Assembly (NCBI GenBank): GCA_022572825.1
Contig: JACZVE010000061.1
Span: forward strand, 1 to 11,140
DNA: 11,140 nt
Direction: 5' to 3'
From: SAR324 cluster bacterium
Lineage (GTDB): Bacteria > SAR324 > JACQKK01
Part shown: piece after piece, positions 1-6,616 of the stretch
Layout of the letters: every line of letters starts with the position of its first letter
How positions within the stretch are numbered: the first letter of the stretch is position 1
The notes under the pieces: generated by a model
The model's database searches: none
Told to the model about the DNA's origin: nothing
Seen by the model: only the letters and a program-made list of their open reading frames with translations
Position numbers and translations under genes: made by a program

Positions 1-3
1 GGT

Positions 4-25
4 CCCTCTCCGCAAACGGAGAGGG
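4..25. repeat. Palindromic intergenic repeat, copy 1
   Basis: Perfect hairpin: the 9-base arm ccctctccg at 4-12 and cggagaggg at 17-25 enclose the loop caaa. One further t-a pair at positions 3 and 26 makes ten pairs. The same stem with the complementary loop tttg recurs at 141-162, so the two copies are related palindromes 115 bp apart. No T-tract follows, so a Rho-independent terminator is unlikely. It resembles the dispersed GC-rich hairpin repeats found between genes in many proteobacteria. Flanking sequence to the left lies outside the window. Confidence 0.6.
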
Positions 26-137
26 ACAGCAGAGGCCCCCGGGGCACAGTCGGAAAAATGGCCCGCCTGGCAGACACCGAAATTACCGGGCCGGAAAGGA
101 TGTAGTCTCGCCGGTGCCCGACAACCGGGGCGATGGT

Positions 138-200
138 GCCCCCTCTCCGTTTGCGGAGAGGGGGCAGCGTTCTGCCTGTGGCAGGACGCTGGGGTGAGGT
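138..200. repeat. Palindromic intergenic repeat, copy 2 (double hairpin)
   Basis: Two hairpins stand almost end to end. The first has a perfect 12-bp stem, gccccctctccg at 138-149 against 154-165, with loop tttg. The second pairs 165-176 with 180-191 (11 Watson-Crick pairs and one G-T wobble) around a 3-base loop. The downstream end reads ggggtgaggt. A palindrome followed by a second hairpin and a GGGGTGAGG end is the look of a dispersed intergenic repeat rather than a terminator, since no T-run follows. Copy number in the genome cannot be judged from here. Confidence 0.6.
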
Positions 201-435
201 TGCCGCCGACCGGCGTCCAGTCCGGCTCGCCATCGCCGCGGGTGCAAATGAACCGCGGACGTCCGAGGAAATTCCGAGCCGCTCGTTCCGCCCGGGTTGA
301 ATTTGAACGCGGGGCCGCCATCCCGCCGCGGGCAGATCCCTTTCCCAACGCACCGGTATCCGCCAAGCCCGCCGGGCCTCCCGGACGGTCTGCGCGCCGG
401 GCAACGCGCGCACCAGGGCGAGAATGTGCCCAACG
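201..435. other. Non-coding stretch downstream of gshA
   Basis: Together with the repeats, positions 1-435 carry no gene I can support. Frames open here on either strand have arginine/proline/glycine-rich, low-complexity translations and no ribosome binding site. They look like the usual open frames of GC-rich DNA. Short self-complementary pieces exist, such as ccgcgg about 15 bases apart near 236-258, but I see no known structured RNA. Confidence 0.5.
391..412 (-). terminator. Possible weak hairpin terminator after gshA
   Basis: A 7-bp GC stem (tgcgcgc at 391-397 with gcgcgca at 406-412) with an 8-base loop lies 23 bases beyond the gshA stop codon in the direction of transcription. There is no T-tract after it, so it is at most a weak or Rho-assisted terminator, or a 3' end-protecting hairpin. 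Confidence 0.25.
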
Positions 436-1818
436 TCAGGCCGACGGCAACTGGAAGTTGACCAGAGAACAATCGAAGATGGGATCGAGACGGCGCTTCC
501 ATTCTCCGTCCCACAGTTCCAGCAGGCGATCCGCCAGCGTCTTGCCGCTGTCCACGATCTGATGGAGCGGCGCCAGCAGCTTGGCTTCGTTGTCGCCCTT
601 GGCGTCCAGGGCGTTCAGGCGTTCCAGCCCTCCACTCGCGAGGGCCAGCAGCTCGCGCGCCCATTCCCGGAGGGGTCGTCCCTGGGCCACCGCCTGCAGG
701 CCGCTGCGGGAAGCCGCCTGCTCCAGCCGCGCGAATTCCTCGGGGGGTATGTCCTGGATCAGCCGGGCAGCCCCCGCCAGAGCGGTCTCGTCGTAGAAGA
801 GTCCGCGCGTCAGCGCCGCAAAGGCGCAGATCATCTCCAGCGGACCCACGTCCGCCATGCGCAGCTCCAGATACTGCTTGACCCGTACAAGGGGAAAGAG
901 GGTGGTCAGGTGCAGCGCCCAGTCCTCCTGCGTCGCCTGATGCCCGTCCAGACCGTGCTCCATGAAGCGCCGAAAGCTATGTCCGCTGTAATCCAGATAG
1001 TGCCCGTCGCGATAAATGAAGAACATGGGGACGTCCAGGGCATACTCCGCGTATTGGCGGTAGCCGAAGTCCCGATCGAACACGCCGGGAATGAAGCCGC
1101 TGCGGTCCGGGTCGGTGTTCCTCCAGACCCGCGCGCGCGTTGAGAGATAGCCCGTCGGGCGACCCTCGGCGAACGGTGAGTTGGCGAACAGCGCGATCAG
1201 GAAGGGCGCAATGCCCAGCCCCACCTTCAGCTTGAGCGCCATGTCCGCCTCGTCCGAGTAGTCGATGTTCGTCTGCACGGTGCCCGTTCCCAGCATCATA
1301 TCCCGCGCCATGGTGCCCCGCGTGGGAAGGTAGCGCCCCATGATGGCGTAGCGCTCCTTGGGCATCCAGGGCATCTGCGCGCTGGGAATCACCGGGTTGC
1401 GCCCGATCATGAGCAGCACCAGGCCCAGTTCCTCGGCGATTTCCCGCATTTCCCGCAGATGGATACCCAGCTCCCGGCAGGTCTCGTGGGACGAGGCAAC
1501 CGCCGCGCCGCTGAGCTCGAGCTGCCCTCCGGGCTCCAGCGTAATGCTGGCTTCCCCGCGGGTCAGCGCGATCAGGTGCTCGCCCTCGTGCACCGGCTCC
1601 CAGCCGAATTTGGTGCAGAAGGCCTCCAGCACGGCGCGGATGCCGTTGTCACCGGCAAACGGGAGCGGATTGTGGTTGTCGCGATAGAAGCCGAGCTTTT
1701 CGTGTTCCGTGCCGATCCGCCAGTGGGATCGTGGCTTCTCTCCCGCCCGAAACGCCAGCAGCAGGTCATCGAACGTGTCGATGGGTGGCGAATCGCCCTT
1801 GAAGATCGTCGTGGTCAT
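436..1818 (-). CDS. gshA: Glutamate-cysteine ligase, plant/alphaproteobacterial type
   Basis: This 460-residue cytoplasmic enzyme joins L-glutamate and L-cysteine using ATP to make gamma-glutamylcysteine, the first and usually rate-limiting step of glutathione synthesis. Hallmarks of the GCS2-family type-3 enzymes (plants, Alphaproteobacteria, some Gammaproteobacteria) are visible: GTEHEK at 36-41, the glycine-rich SITLEPGGQLELSG at 91-104, the MLGTGTVQTNIDYSDE region at 175-190, and KQYLELRMAD at 314-323. Length is normal and the frame is intact. Cysteines lie at 68, 114, 331 and 450; I did not match them to the redox disulfide pairs of the plant enzyme. The ATG at 1818 has no clear Shine-Dalgarno sequence but overlaps the TGA of a possible leader ORF (ATGA), suggesting translational coupling. 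The second-step gene gshB is not in the window. Family assignment is firm. The symbol follows common usage, although this type is unrelated in sequence to E. coli GshA. Confidence 0.95.
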   Translation of the reverse strand: MTTTIFKGDSPPIDTFDDLLLAFRAGEKPRSHWRIGTEHEKLGFYRDNHNPLPFAGDNGIRAVLEAFCTKFGWEPVHEGEHLIALTRGEASITLEPGGQLELSGAAVASSHETCRELGIHLREMREIAEELGLVLLMIGRNPVIPSAQMPWMPKERYAIMGRYLPTRGTMARDMMLGTGTVQTNIDYSDEADMALKLKVGLGIAPFLIALFANSPFAEGRPTGYLSTRARVWRNTDPDRSGFIPGVFDRDFGYRQYAEYALDVPMFFIYRDGHYLDYSGHSFRRFMEHGLDGHQATQEDWALHLTTLFPLVRVKQYLELRMADVGPLEMICAFAALTRGLFYDETALAGAARLIQDIPPEEFARLEQAASRSGLQAVAQGRPLREWARELLALASGGLERLNALDAKGDNEAKLLAPLHQIVDSGKTLADRLLELWDGEWKRRLDPIFDCSLVNFQLPSA

Positions 1819-1907
1819 GCCAATCGCGCGGGCTGGGGATCGCCGCGGGTAGCCGTGAGGAGAGCGGCAATGGGCTTGTGCGCCCGGCCTTCGCGAATCC
1901 GGCGCAT
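1815..1907 (-). CDS. Possible 30-residue leader peptide of gshA
   Basis: A short frame begins at ATG 1907-1905 and ends in TGA 1817-1815, overlapping the gshA ATG by the classic ATGA arrangement. It encodes 30 residues, basic and alanine-rich at the start (MRRIREGRAHKP) and ending ARLA. An AAGGAG at 1926-1921 lies 13 bases upstream, farther than ideal, and gshA itself has no good ribosome binding site. Together these fit a translated leader that delivers ribosomes to gshA. There is no run of cysteine or glutamate codons to suggest attenuation. GC-rich DNA offers such short frames by chance, so this is a suggestion only. Confidence 0.3.
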   Translation of the reverse strand: MRRIREGRAHKPIAALLTATRGDPQPARLA

Positions 1908-2022
1908 CCCCTGCTGTTTACTCCTTTTGCGGCAGGCATTGCAAGGAAACCGCCCCGTGGCTTGCTACGACCGCGAACGGCCCACCGTATTGCACGATGC
2001 AGGCGGGCAATCCCATCCTCCG
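1819..2022 (-). other. Spacer between the NHL gene and gshA
   Basis: These 204 bp separate the NHL-protein stop from the gshA start, both on the minus strand. They hold the possible leader ORF and its AAGGAG. A very weak promoter-like pair (TTGCAA, then TAAACA after 18 bases, minus strand) lies just around that AAGGAG, but the -10 match is poor. The hairpin at 2021-2040 (8-bp stem cgctaYcg with one G-T pair) covers the end of the NHL gene and has no T-tract. It could slow readthrough into gshA but is not a convincing terminator. Confidence 0.3.
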
Positions 2023-2622
2023 CTATCGCAGGCGGTAGCGCAGAATGCGGTTGTTGTACGTATCGGAGACCCAGAGCGTATCGCCCCGCACGGCCACCCC
2101 TTCCGGCTGGTTCAGCGGCTCATTGGCGGCGGTGCCGAGGGTGAGCAGCAGACGGTACTGCGCGTCGAAGATCTTGACGGCGCCGTTATACTCATCCGCC
2201 ACGTAAAGCCGGCCCTGGCCGTCGAAGGCGACGTACTTGGGCTCGTTGAAGTCATACCCCGCCCCGCCCAGCGAACGCAGCACGTTCAGGTCGGCAGCGA
2301 GAATTTGTATGCGGTTGTTGCCGGTGTCCGCCACCAGCAGCCGCCCCCGCGCATCGAAGACCACGTCGTGAGGACTGTCCAGCTCGTCGGGCCCAATGGT
2401 GCCCAGCGTGCGCAGGGTCATCGGATCGAGCACCTGGACGGCATCGTTGCCTACGTCCGAGACGTAGAGGTATGCGGCGTCCGGGGAGAGCACCAGATCG
2501 TGGGGCCGCGAAAACGAGGTATCGGACGCCGCCTCCAGCGCGGCGCCCAGAGCCTATACGGGGGCGGCGGGAATGGCGAAGGTCAGCACGGCCAGCGTCA
2601 GTGCGGAGAGCCGGGTCTTCAT
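2023..2622 (-). pseudogene. Exported NHL-repeat beta-propeller protein with an in-frame amber codon
   Basis: Read from ATG 2622-2620, the frame gives a textbook signal peptide (MKTRLSALTLAVLTFAIPAAPV), then TAG at 2556-2554 as codon 23, then continues in the same frame for 176 more residues to TAG at 2025-2023. The rest has four NHL repeats, starting near residues 38, 83, 127 and 173 and marked by SPHDVVFD, LLVADTGNNRIQI, LYVADEYNGAVKIF and LWVSDTYNNRILRY. NHL repeats form beta-propellers for protein or ligand binding, and four would be a small or incomplete propeller. CAG to TAG would restore Gln-Ala just before the probable cleavage site. The only nearby restart, GTG at 2493-2491, lacks a ribosome binding site and would give a protein without signal peptide or full first repeat. 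It is either a recent nonsense mutation, a base-call error, or a suppressed codon. Function is unknown; it lies upstream of gshA on the same strand. Confidence 0.75.
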
Positions 2623-2700
2623 GGCGGTTTGATTCACTCCAGTGAAGCCTGCGACGTTCGTCGCGGCGCGGGTTTATCTCGTGATGGCGATGCATCGGAG

Positions 2701-2760
2701 TACTGCGCATCCGCGTGCTGCGCATCCGCGTACTGCGCATCAGTGTACTGCAATTTCGCG
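2701..2760. repeat. 15-bp tandem repeat, four units
   Basis: The units are 2701-2715, 2716-2730, 2731-2745 and 2746-2760. Their consensus is tactgcgcatccgcg. The first two differ at one base, the third diverges in its last five bases, and the fourth diverges in its middle. A degenerate fifth unit (8 of 15 matches) may precede at 2686-2700. The repeat sits between two divergent starts and is probably non-coding. Its unit length is a multiple of three, so it leaves no frame signal either way. Confidence 0.8.
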
Positions 2761-2900
2761 TGGCGGAAAGCCATCGCTGGCCATGGCCCGGCGCTGGTCA
2801 ATGCGCGGCGCGGAGGTTATGTTGGCGGCAGCGGCCTGAGGCAAGAGGCTGCCAGCGTGCGGACACATGCGGCAGCGCACCGGGCGGCGCGCCGCCGGCA

Positions 2901-2908
2901 AGAGGAGG
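2901..2908 (+). promoter_or_regulatory. Ribosome binding site fixing the exporter start
   Basis: AGAGGAGG at 2901-2908 is a near-perfect Shine-Dalgarno sequence, five bases before GTG 2914-2916. The reading frame stays open far upstream across the antisense of two other genes, so this site is what decides the start. Confidence 0.8.
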
Positions 2909-2913
2909 CATCG

Positions 2914-5900
2914 GTGTACTTTGACCTGCGCCTATGGGAATTCACTCGCGGCGTGCGCCTGCGCATCGCCTGGGCCGTGACGGTGGGCCTGCTGGCGGCC
3001 GGCATCGGCGTGGCGCGGCTGGCCCTGCTGGGCTGGCTGCTGGCCAAGGTGTTCCGGGGAGAATCCTTGCAGGCGCTCGTCGTGCCGTTCGCGGCAGTGG
3101 CGGCGGTGATGGTGCTGCGGGGCGTGCTGGAGTACGCGCGCAACAGGATCGCCCATCGCACGGCGGCCAGGGTGCAACTGCACATCCGCCGGCTGCTCTA
3201 CGACAAGGTGGTGGCGCTGGGTCCCGCCCATTTCGGGCAGGAGCGCACGGGCGAGGTGATTCTCTCGCTGGTGGACGGCGTCGAGCAGCTCGAAACCTAC
3301 TTCGGCCAATACCTGCCGCAGGTGTTCGTGGCCGCTTTGACCCCGTTGTTCATCTTCGCATTCGTTGCCATCCTGGACCTGCCCGTTGCCGCAATGCTGA
3401 CGGCATTCGCCCTCATCACCCTCATCTCGCCCGCCGCCTTCCACAGGTGGGACAGCCGCAACAGCAGGCGGCGGCAGAAAGCCTACGGCGAATTCGGTGC
3501 CGAATTCCTCGATTCCATCCAGGGGCTGGCCACCCTGAAGGCGTTCGGGCAAAGCACCGCCCGCGCCAGATCCCTGGCCGAGAAGGCGCACGAGCTGTTC
3601 CGCAGCACCATGTGGGTGTTGGGCACGAACACCCTGGCCCGAGGCATCACCGACGCCGGAATCGCCGTCGGCACGGCCGCCACGCTCGCTCTTGGCGCCT
3701 ATCGCGTCAGCAGCGGCGCAATGAGCCTGGAAGCGCTGCTGGTGATCCTCATGATGGGCATCGAGGTGTTCCGGCCACTGCGCGAGCTGCGCGCTCTGCT
3801 GCACCAGGGCATGGTGGGGTTGTCCGCCGCGATGGGCATCTTCAAGATTCTCGATGCCCGGCCCCTGGTCGTCGACACGGCGGCGGCCGCAGCGAGTGCC
3901 GCGGCGAGCGGCCACCACGCGGGAGATTCTCCTCGCGCGCCGCTGCCCCTCCCGCCGACCATCGAGTTCGAAAACGTTCACTTTTCCTATCCCGGCGGGC
4001 GCCGCGCCGCCCACCGCGGCCTGAGCTTCCGGGTGGCGGCGGGCGAACGGGTGGGCATCGTCGGCGCGAGCGGCGCGGGCAAGTCCACCATCGTGCGCCT
4101 GTTGCTGCGGCTGTACGATCCTCAGCGCGGGCTGGTGCGGCTCGGCGGGCAGGACCTGCGAACGCTGGCTCTGACCCGCTTGCGGCGGGAGCTGGCCATC
4201 GTGAACCAGGATACGTACTTGTTTCACGGCACCGTTGAGGACAATCTTCGCCCCGGAAAGCCGGAGGCCTCCCAGGCCGAGCTCGAGGCGGCCGCCCGTG
4301 CCGCCAACGCCCACCCGTTCATCACGCGGCTGCCCCAGGGTTACCGCACCGTCATCGGTGAGCGCGGCATTCGCCTCTCCGGCGGACAGCGGCAGCGTAT
4401 CGCCATCGCCCGCGCGCTATTGCGCGACGCGCCCATCCTGGTGCTGGACGAGGCGCTGTCCTCGGTGGATGCCGAAAACGAGGCGGTGATCTCCGAGGCG
4501 CTGGAGCGGTTGATGGAGGGCCGCACCACGCTGATCTTCGCCCATCGCCTCTCCAGCGTGATGGCGGCGCACCGCATTCTCGTCCTGGAAGCCGGACGCG
4601 TCGTGGAATCTGGCACCCACTCTCAGCTGATGGCCAAGAATGGCGTGTACTATCGGCTGATGGCCGCCCAGGCGCTGGACAGCGCCGAGGCTCCGCCGCA
4701 CGAGGCGCTGCTGTTTACCGATGGCGCCGGCCAGGTCGGCGGCGCGCCGGGCATGTCCGGCGAGACGGGCGAGGCGGATCCGCAGGAGCCCGACGACGAC
4801 ATCCTGCGCGCCGAAGGGTTGGGCTGGCTGGGCGCCACGGTGGAGCTGCTGAGGATGGTGGCCCCCTGGCGGGGCAGACTGACGCTCGCGTTCGTGTTGG
4901 GCGTGGCGCGGGTGTTCGCGCTTGTCGGCGTGGGGGTGCTCGGCGCGCTGATGGTGGCCGCGGTGCAGGACGGCGAGCCGTATTCCGGTTATCTGATCGC
5001 CCTGGGGATCACCGCGCCGCTGGCGGGGGTGTTCCACTGGACGGAGTCCTGGATCGCCCACGACATGGCCTTCCGCCTGCTGGCCGAGATGCGGATCGCG
5101 CTGTTCAGCAAGCTGGATCAGCTCGCGCCGGCCTACCTGTTGCGCCGGCGCAGTGGCGACCTGGTTGCGATGGCGACCCAGGACGTGGAAACGGTGGAGT
5201 TCTTCTTCGCGCATACGGTGGCGCCGGCGTTCGTGTCCGTGTTGGTGCCCGCCCTCGTGCTGGCCGCCCTGGCCATCTACGGCTGGCCGATGGCCTTGGC
5301 GCTGGGGCCCTTTCTGGCCGTGGTGGCCCTCAGCCCGTTCCTGATGCGAAAGCGCATCGACGCTCTCGGCTCCCGCGCCCGCGAAGCGCTGGGAGAGCTC
5401 AACGCGCACGCGGTGGACACCGTGCAGGGCCTGGCGGAGATCCTCGGCTTTCAGCAGGCCGGGCGCCGGGGGGAGGAATTCGCCGCCCGCATTCACAGGC
5501 ATCATCGCCTGCGGCTCCCCTTCTTCTCCGATCTGACGCTGCAGATGGCGGTGCTGGATGTGGCCACCGGGATGGGAGGGCTGGCCGTCATCATCTCCGG
5601 TGCGTGGCTGGCGGCGGCCGGCAGTTTGGACAGCGGAGCGTTGCCGTTGCTGACCTTGCTGGCCATGGCCGCGTTTTTGCCGGTATCGGAGATCGCCCAC
5701 ATCGGGCGGCAACTGGCCGATACCCTCGGCTCTACCCGCCGTCTGTGGGCCGTGCACCAGCAGGAAGTGCCGGTGAGGGACGGACCCGGCGTCCCCGCGG
5801 ATTCCAAGGCAAAGGGGGTGGCCCTGGAGATGGAGGGCGTGGAGTTCACCTATGATCGCGCCAAACGCCCCGCCCTTCAGGAGGCCACCTTCACGGTGCC

Positions 5901-6579
5901 GGCCGGGAGCACTGTGGCCCTGGTGGGACCTTCCGGCGCGGGCAAGACCACCAGCGCACACCTCCTGATGCGCTTCTGGGATCCTCAGTCCGGCGCGGTC
6001 CGGCTCAATGGCCACGACCTGCGGGACTACGACCTGGAGGCGCTGCGCCGGGAGATCGCCCTGGTAACGCAGGACACCTACCTGTTCAACGACACGCTGG
6101 GGGCCAATATCCGCATCGCAAAACCGTCCGCCGGCGAGCGCGAAATCCGCGCCGCGGTGCAACGGGCGGCGCTGGAGGAGTTCGTGGCCGCTCTGCCGGA
6201 CGGCCTGGGAACCCGTGTGGGTGAGCGCGGGGTGCGCCTTTCCGGAGGGCAGCGCCAGCGGGTGGCGATCGCCCGCGCGTTCCTGAAGGATGCCCCCGTG
6301 CTGATCCTGGACGAGGCCACCTCGCACCTGGATGCCGTCAGCGAGCAGCTCGTGCGCAACGCCCTGGAGCACCTGATGAGCGAGCGCACCACGGTGGTGA
6401 TCGCGCACCGCCTCTCCACCGTTCGCAATGCGGACAAGATCGTCGTGCTGGACGAGGGGCGGGTGGTGGAAACCGGCACCCACGGTGAATTGTTGAACGC
6501 CGGCGGACTGTACGCCCACCTCGTGGCGCGGCAGCTTGCCGGCGCCCACCAGGAGCGGGGGGCCTCCGCGGCGGATTGA
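2914..6579 (+). CDS. Single-chain double-module ABC exporter (CydDC-like)
   Basis: This 1221-residue inner-membrane protein has the order TMD1-NBD1-TMD2-NBD2, so one chain supplies a whole transporter. TMD1 covers about residues 12-290. An Ala/Pro-rich linker at about 322-348 precedes NBD1: Walker A GASGAGKST (K390), LSGGQ 488-492, Walker B LVLDE (E513), H-loop H544. An acidic, Gly-rich linker (about 590-635) leads to TMD2 (about 650-920). NBD2 has Walker A GPSGAGKTT (K1011), LSGGQ 1109-1113, LILDE (E1134) and H1165. Both ATP sites therefore look catalytically complete. The start is GTG with a strong ribosome binding site. TMD1 stretches such as RTGEVILSLVDGVEQLETYF and SIQGLATLKAFGQS recall CydD, and TMD2 (FRLLAEMRIALFSKLDQLAP, RRRSGDLVAMATQDV) recalls CydC, the cysteine/glutathione exporter needed for cytochrome bd. 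The NBDs, however, look like general MsbA/Atm1-type ones, and cydAB is absent. Divergence from the gshA side makes a thiol substrate plausible but unproven. A lipid, peptide or drug exporter is the alternative. Confidence 0.92.
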   Translation: MYFDLRLWEFTRGVRLRIAWAVTVGLLAAGIGVARLALLGWLLAKVFRGESLQALVVPFAAVAAVMVLRGVLEYARNRIAHRTAARVQLHIRRLLYDKVVALGPAHFGQERTGEVILSLVDGVEQLETYFGQYLPQVFVAALTPLFIFAFVAILDLPVAAMLTAFALITLISPAAFHRWDSRNSRRRQKAYGEFGAEFLDSIQGLATLKAFGQSTARARSLAEKAHELFRSTMWVLGTNTLARGITDAGIAVGTAATLALGAYRVSSGAMSLEALLVILMMGIEVFRPLRELRALLHQGMVGLSAAMGIFKILDARPLVVDTAAAAASAAASGHHAGDSPRAPLPLPPTIEFENVHFSYPGGRRAAHRGLSFRVAAGERVGIVGASGAGKSTIVRLLLRLYDPQRGLVRLGGQDLRTLALTRLRRELAIVNQDTYLFHGTVEDNLRPGKPEASQAELEAAARAANAHPFITRLPQGYRTVIGERGIRLSGGQRQRIAIARALLRDAPILVLDEALSSVDAENEAVISEALERLMEGRTTLIFAHRLSSVMAAHRILVLEAGRVVESGTHSQLMAKNGVYYRLMAAQALDSAEAPPHEALLFTDGAGQVGGAPGMSGETGEADPQEPDDDILRAEGLGWLGATVELLRMVAPWRGRLTLAFVLGVARVFALVGVGVLGALMVAAVQDGEPYSGYLIALGITAPLAGVFHWTESWIAHDMAFRLLAEMRIALFSKLDQLAPAYLLRRRSGDLVAMATQDVETVEFFFAHTVAPAFVSVLVPALVLAALAIYGWPMALALGPFLAVVALSPFLMRKRIDALGSRAREALGELNAHAVDTVQGLAEILGFQQAGRRGEEFAARIHRHHRLRLPFFSDLTLQMAVLDVATGMGGLAVIISGAWLAAAGSLDSGALPLLTLLAMAAFLPVSEIAHIGRQLADTLGSTRRLWAVHQQEVPVRDGPGVPADSKAKGVALEMEGVEFTYDRAKRPALQEATFTVPAGSTVALVGPSGAGKTTSAHLLMRFWDPQSGAVRLNGHDLRDYDLEALRREIALVTQDTYLFNDTLGANIRIAKPSAGEREIRAAVQRAALEEFVAALPDGLGTRVGERGVRLSGGQRQRVAIARAFLKDAPVLILDEATSHLDAVSEQLVRNALEHLMSERTTVVIAHRLSTVRNADKIVVLDEGRVVETGTHGELLNAGGLYAHLVARQLAGAHQERGASAAD

Positions 6580-6616
6580 GCGGTCGAAAAGTGGCCAATG
6601 GCGGCGACCGCGCCGC
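6580..6616. terminator. Convergent gap with possible bidirectional hairpin
   Basis: The exporter and the MalK-type gene end 37 bp apart, facing each other. gcggtcg at 6580-6586 can pair with cgaccgc at 6605-6611 (7 bp, 18-base loop), or ggcggc at 6600-6605 can pair with gccgcc at 6612-6617. Neither is followed by a T-tract, so termination here is inferred mainly from the convergent layout. Confidence 0.3.

Larger units (their letters stand above)
2623..2913. promoter_or_regulatory. Divergent intergenic region between the NHL gene and the ABC exporter
   Basis: These 291 bp must hold the promoters of both divergent genes, but I see no convincing -35/-10 pair on either strand. It contains a 14-bp interrupted palindrome (gcgacg-tt-cgtcgc, 2651-2664) that could be an operator, the 15-bp tandem repeats at 2701-2760, and a 14-bp perfect palindrome at 2883-2896 ending four bases before the exporter's ribosome binding site. 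Confidence 0.4.

Noticed and set aside
83..664. A 193-codon minus-strand frame over the left non-coding region and the end of gshA.
   Set aside because: It overlaps the conserved gshA C-terminus in another frame, crosses the palindromic repeats and has Arg/Pro/Gly-rich content.
2554..2556. Reading the amber codon as pyrrolysine.
   Set aside because: There is no supporting pyl gene or context, the position at a signal-peptide end gives no reason for such a residue, and several genes in the window use TAG as an ordinary stop.
2701..2760. The tandem repeat as a CRISPR array.
   Set aside because: The units are directly adjacent at 15 bp with no spacers.
1459..2913. The exporter reading frame stays open for 485 codons upstream of the chosen start, across the antisense strand of gshA and the NHL gene.
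   Set aside because: The upstream translation is low-complexity and antisense to a recognisable enzyme, while GTG 2914 has a strong Shine-Dalgarno sequence and begins exactly at the exporter's N-terminal helix.
2932..4314. A 460-codon minus-strand frame opposite the exporter, and a plus-strand frame overlapping it.
   Set aside because: Both are composition shadows of the exporter gene, whose motifs lie in the third frame.
4417..6549. A 710-codon open frame on the minus strand opposite the exporter.
   Set aside because: Its translation is rich in His, Gln, Gly and Arg, as expected for the antisense of a GC-rich gene, and shows no domain.
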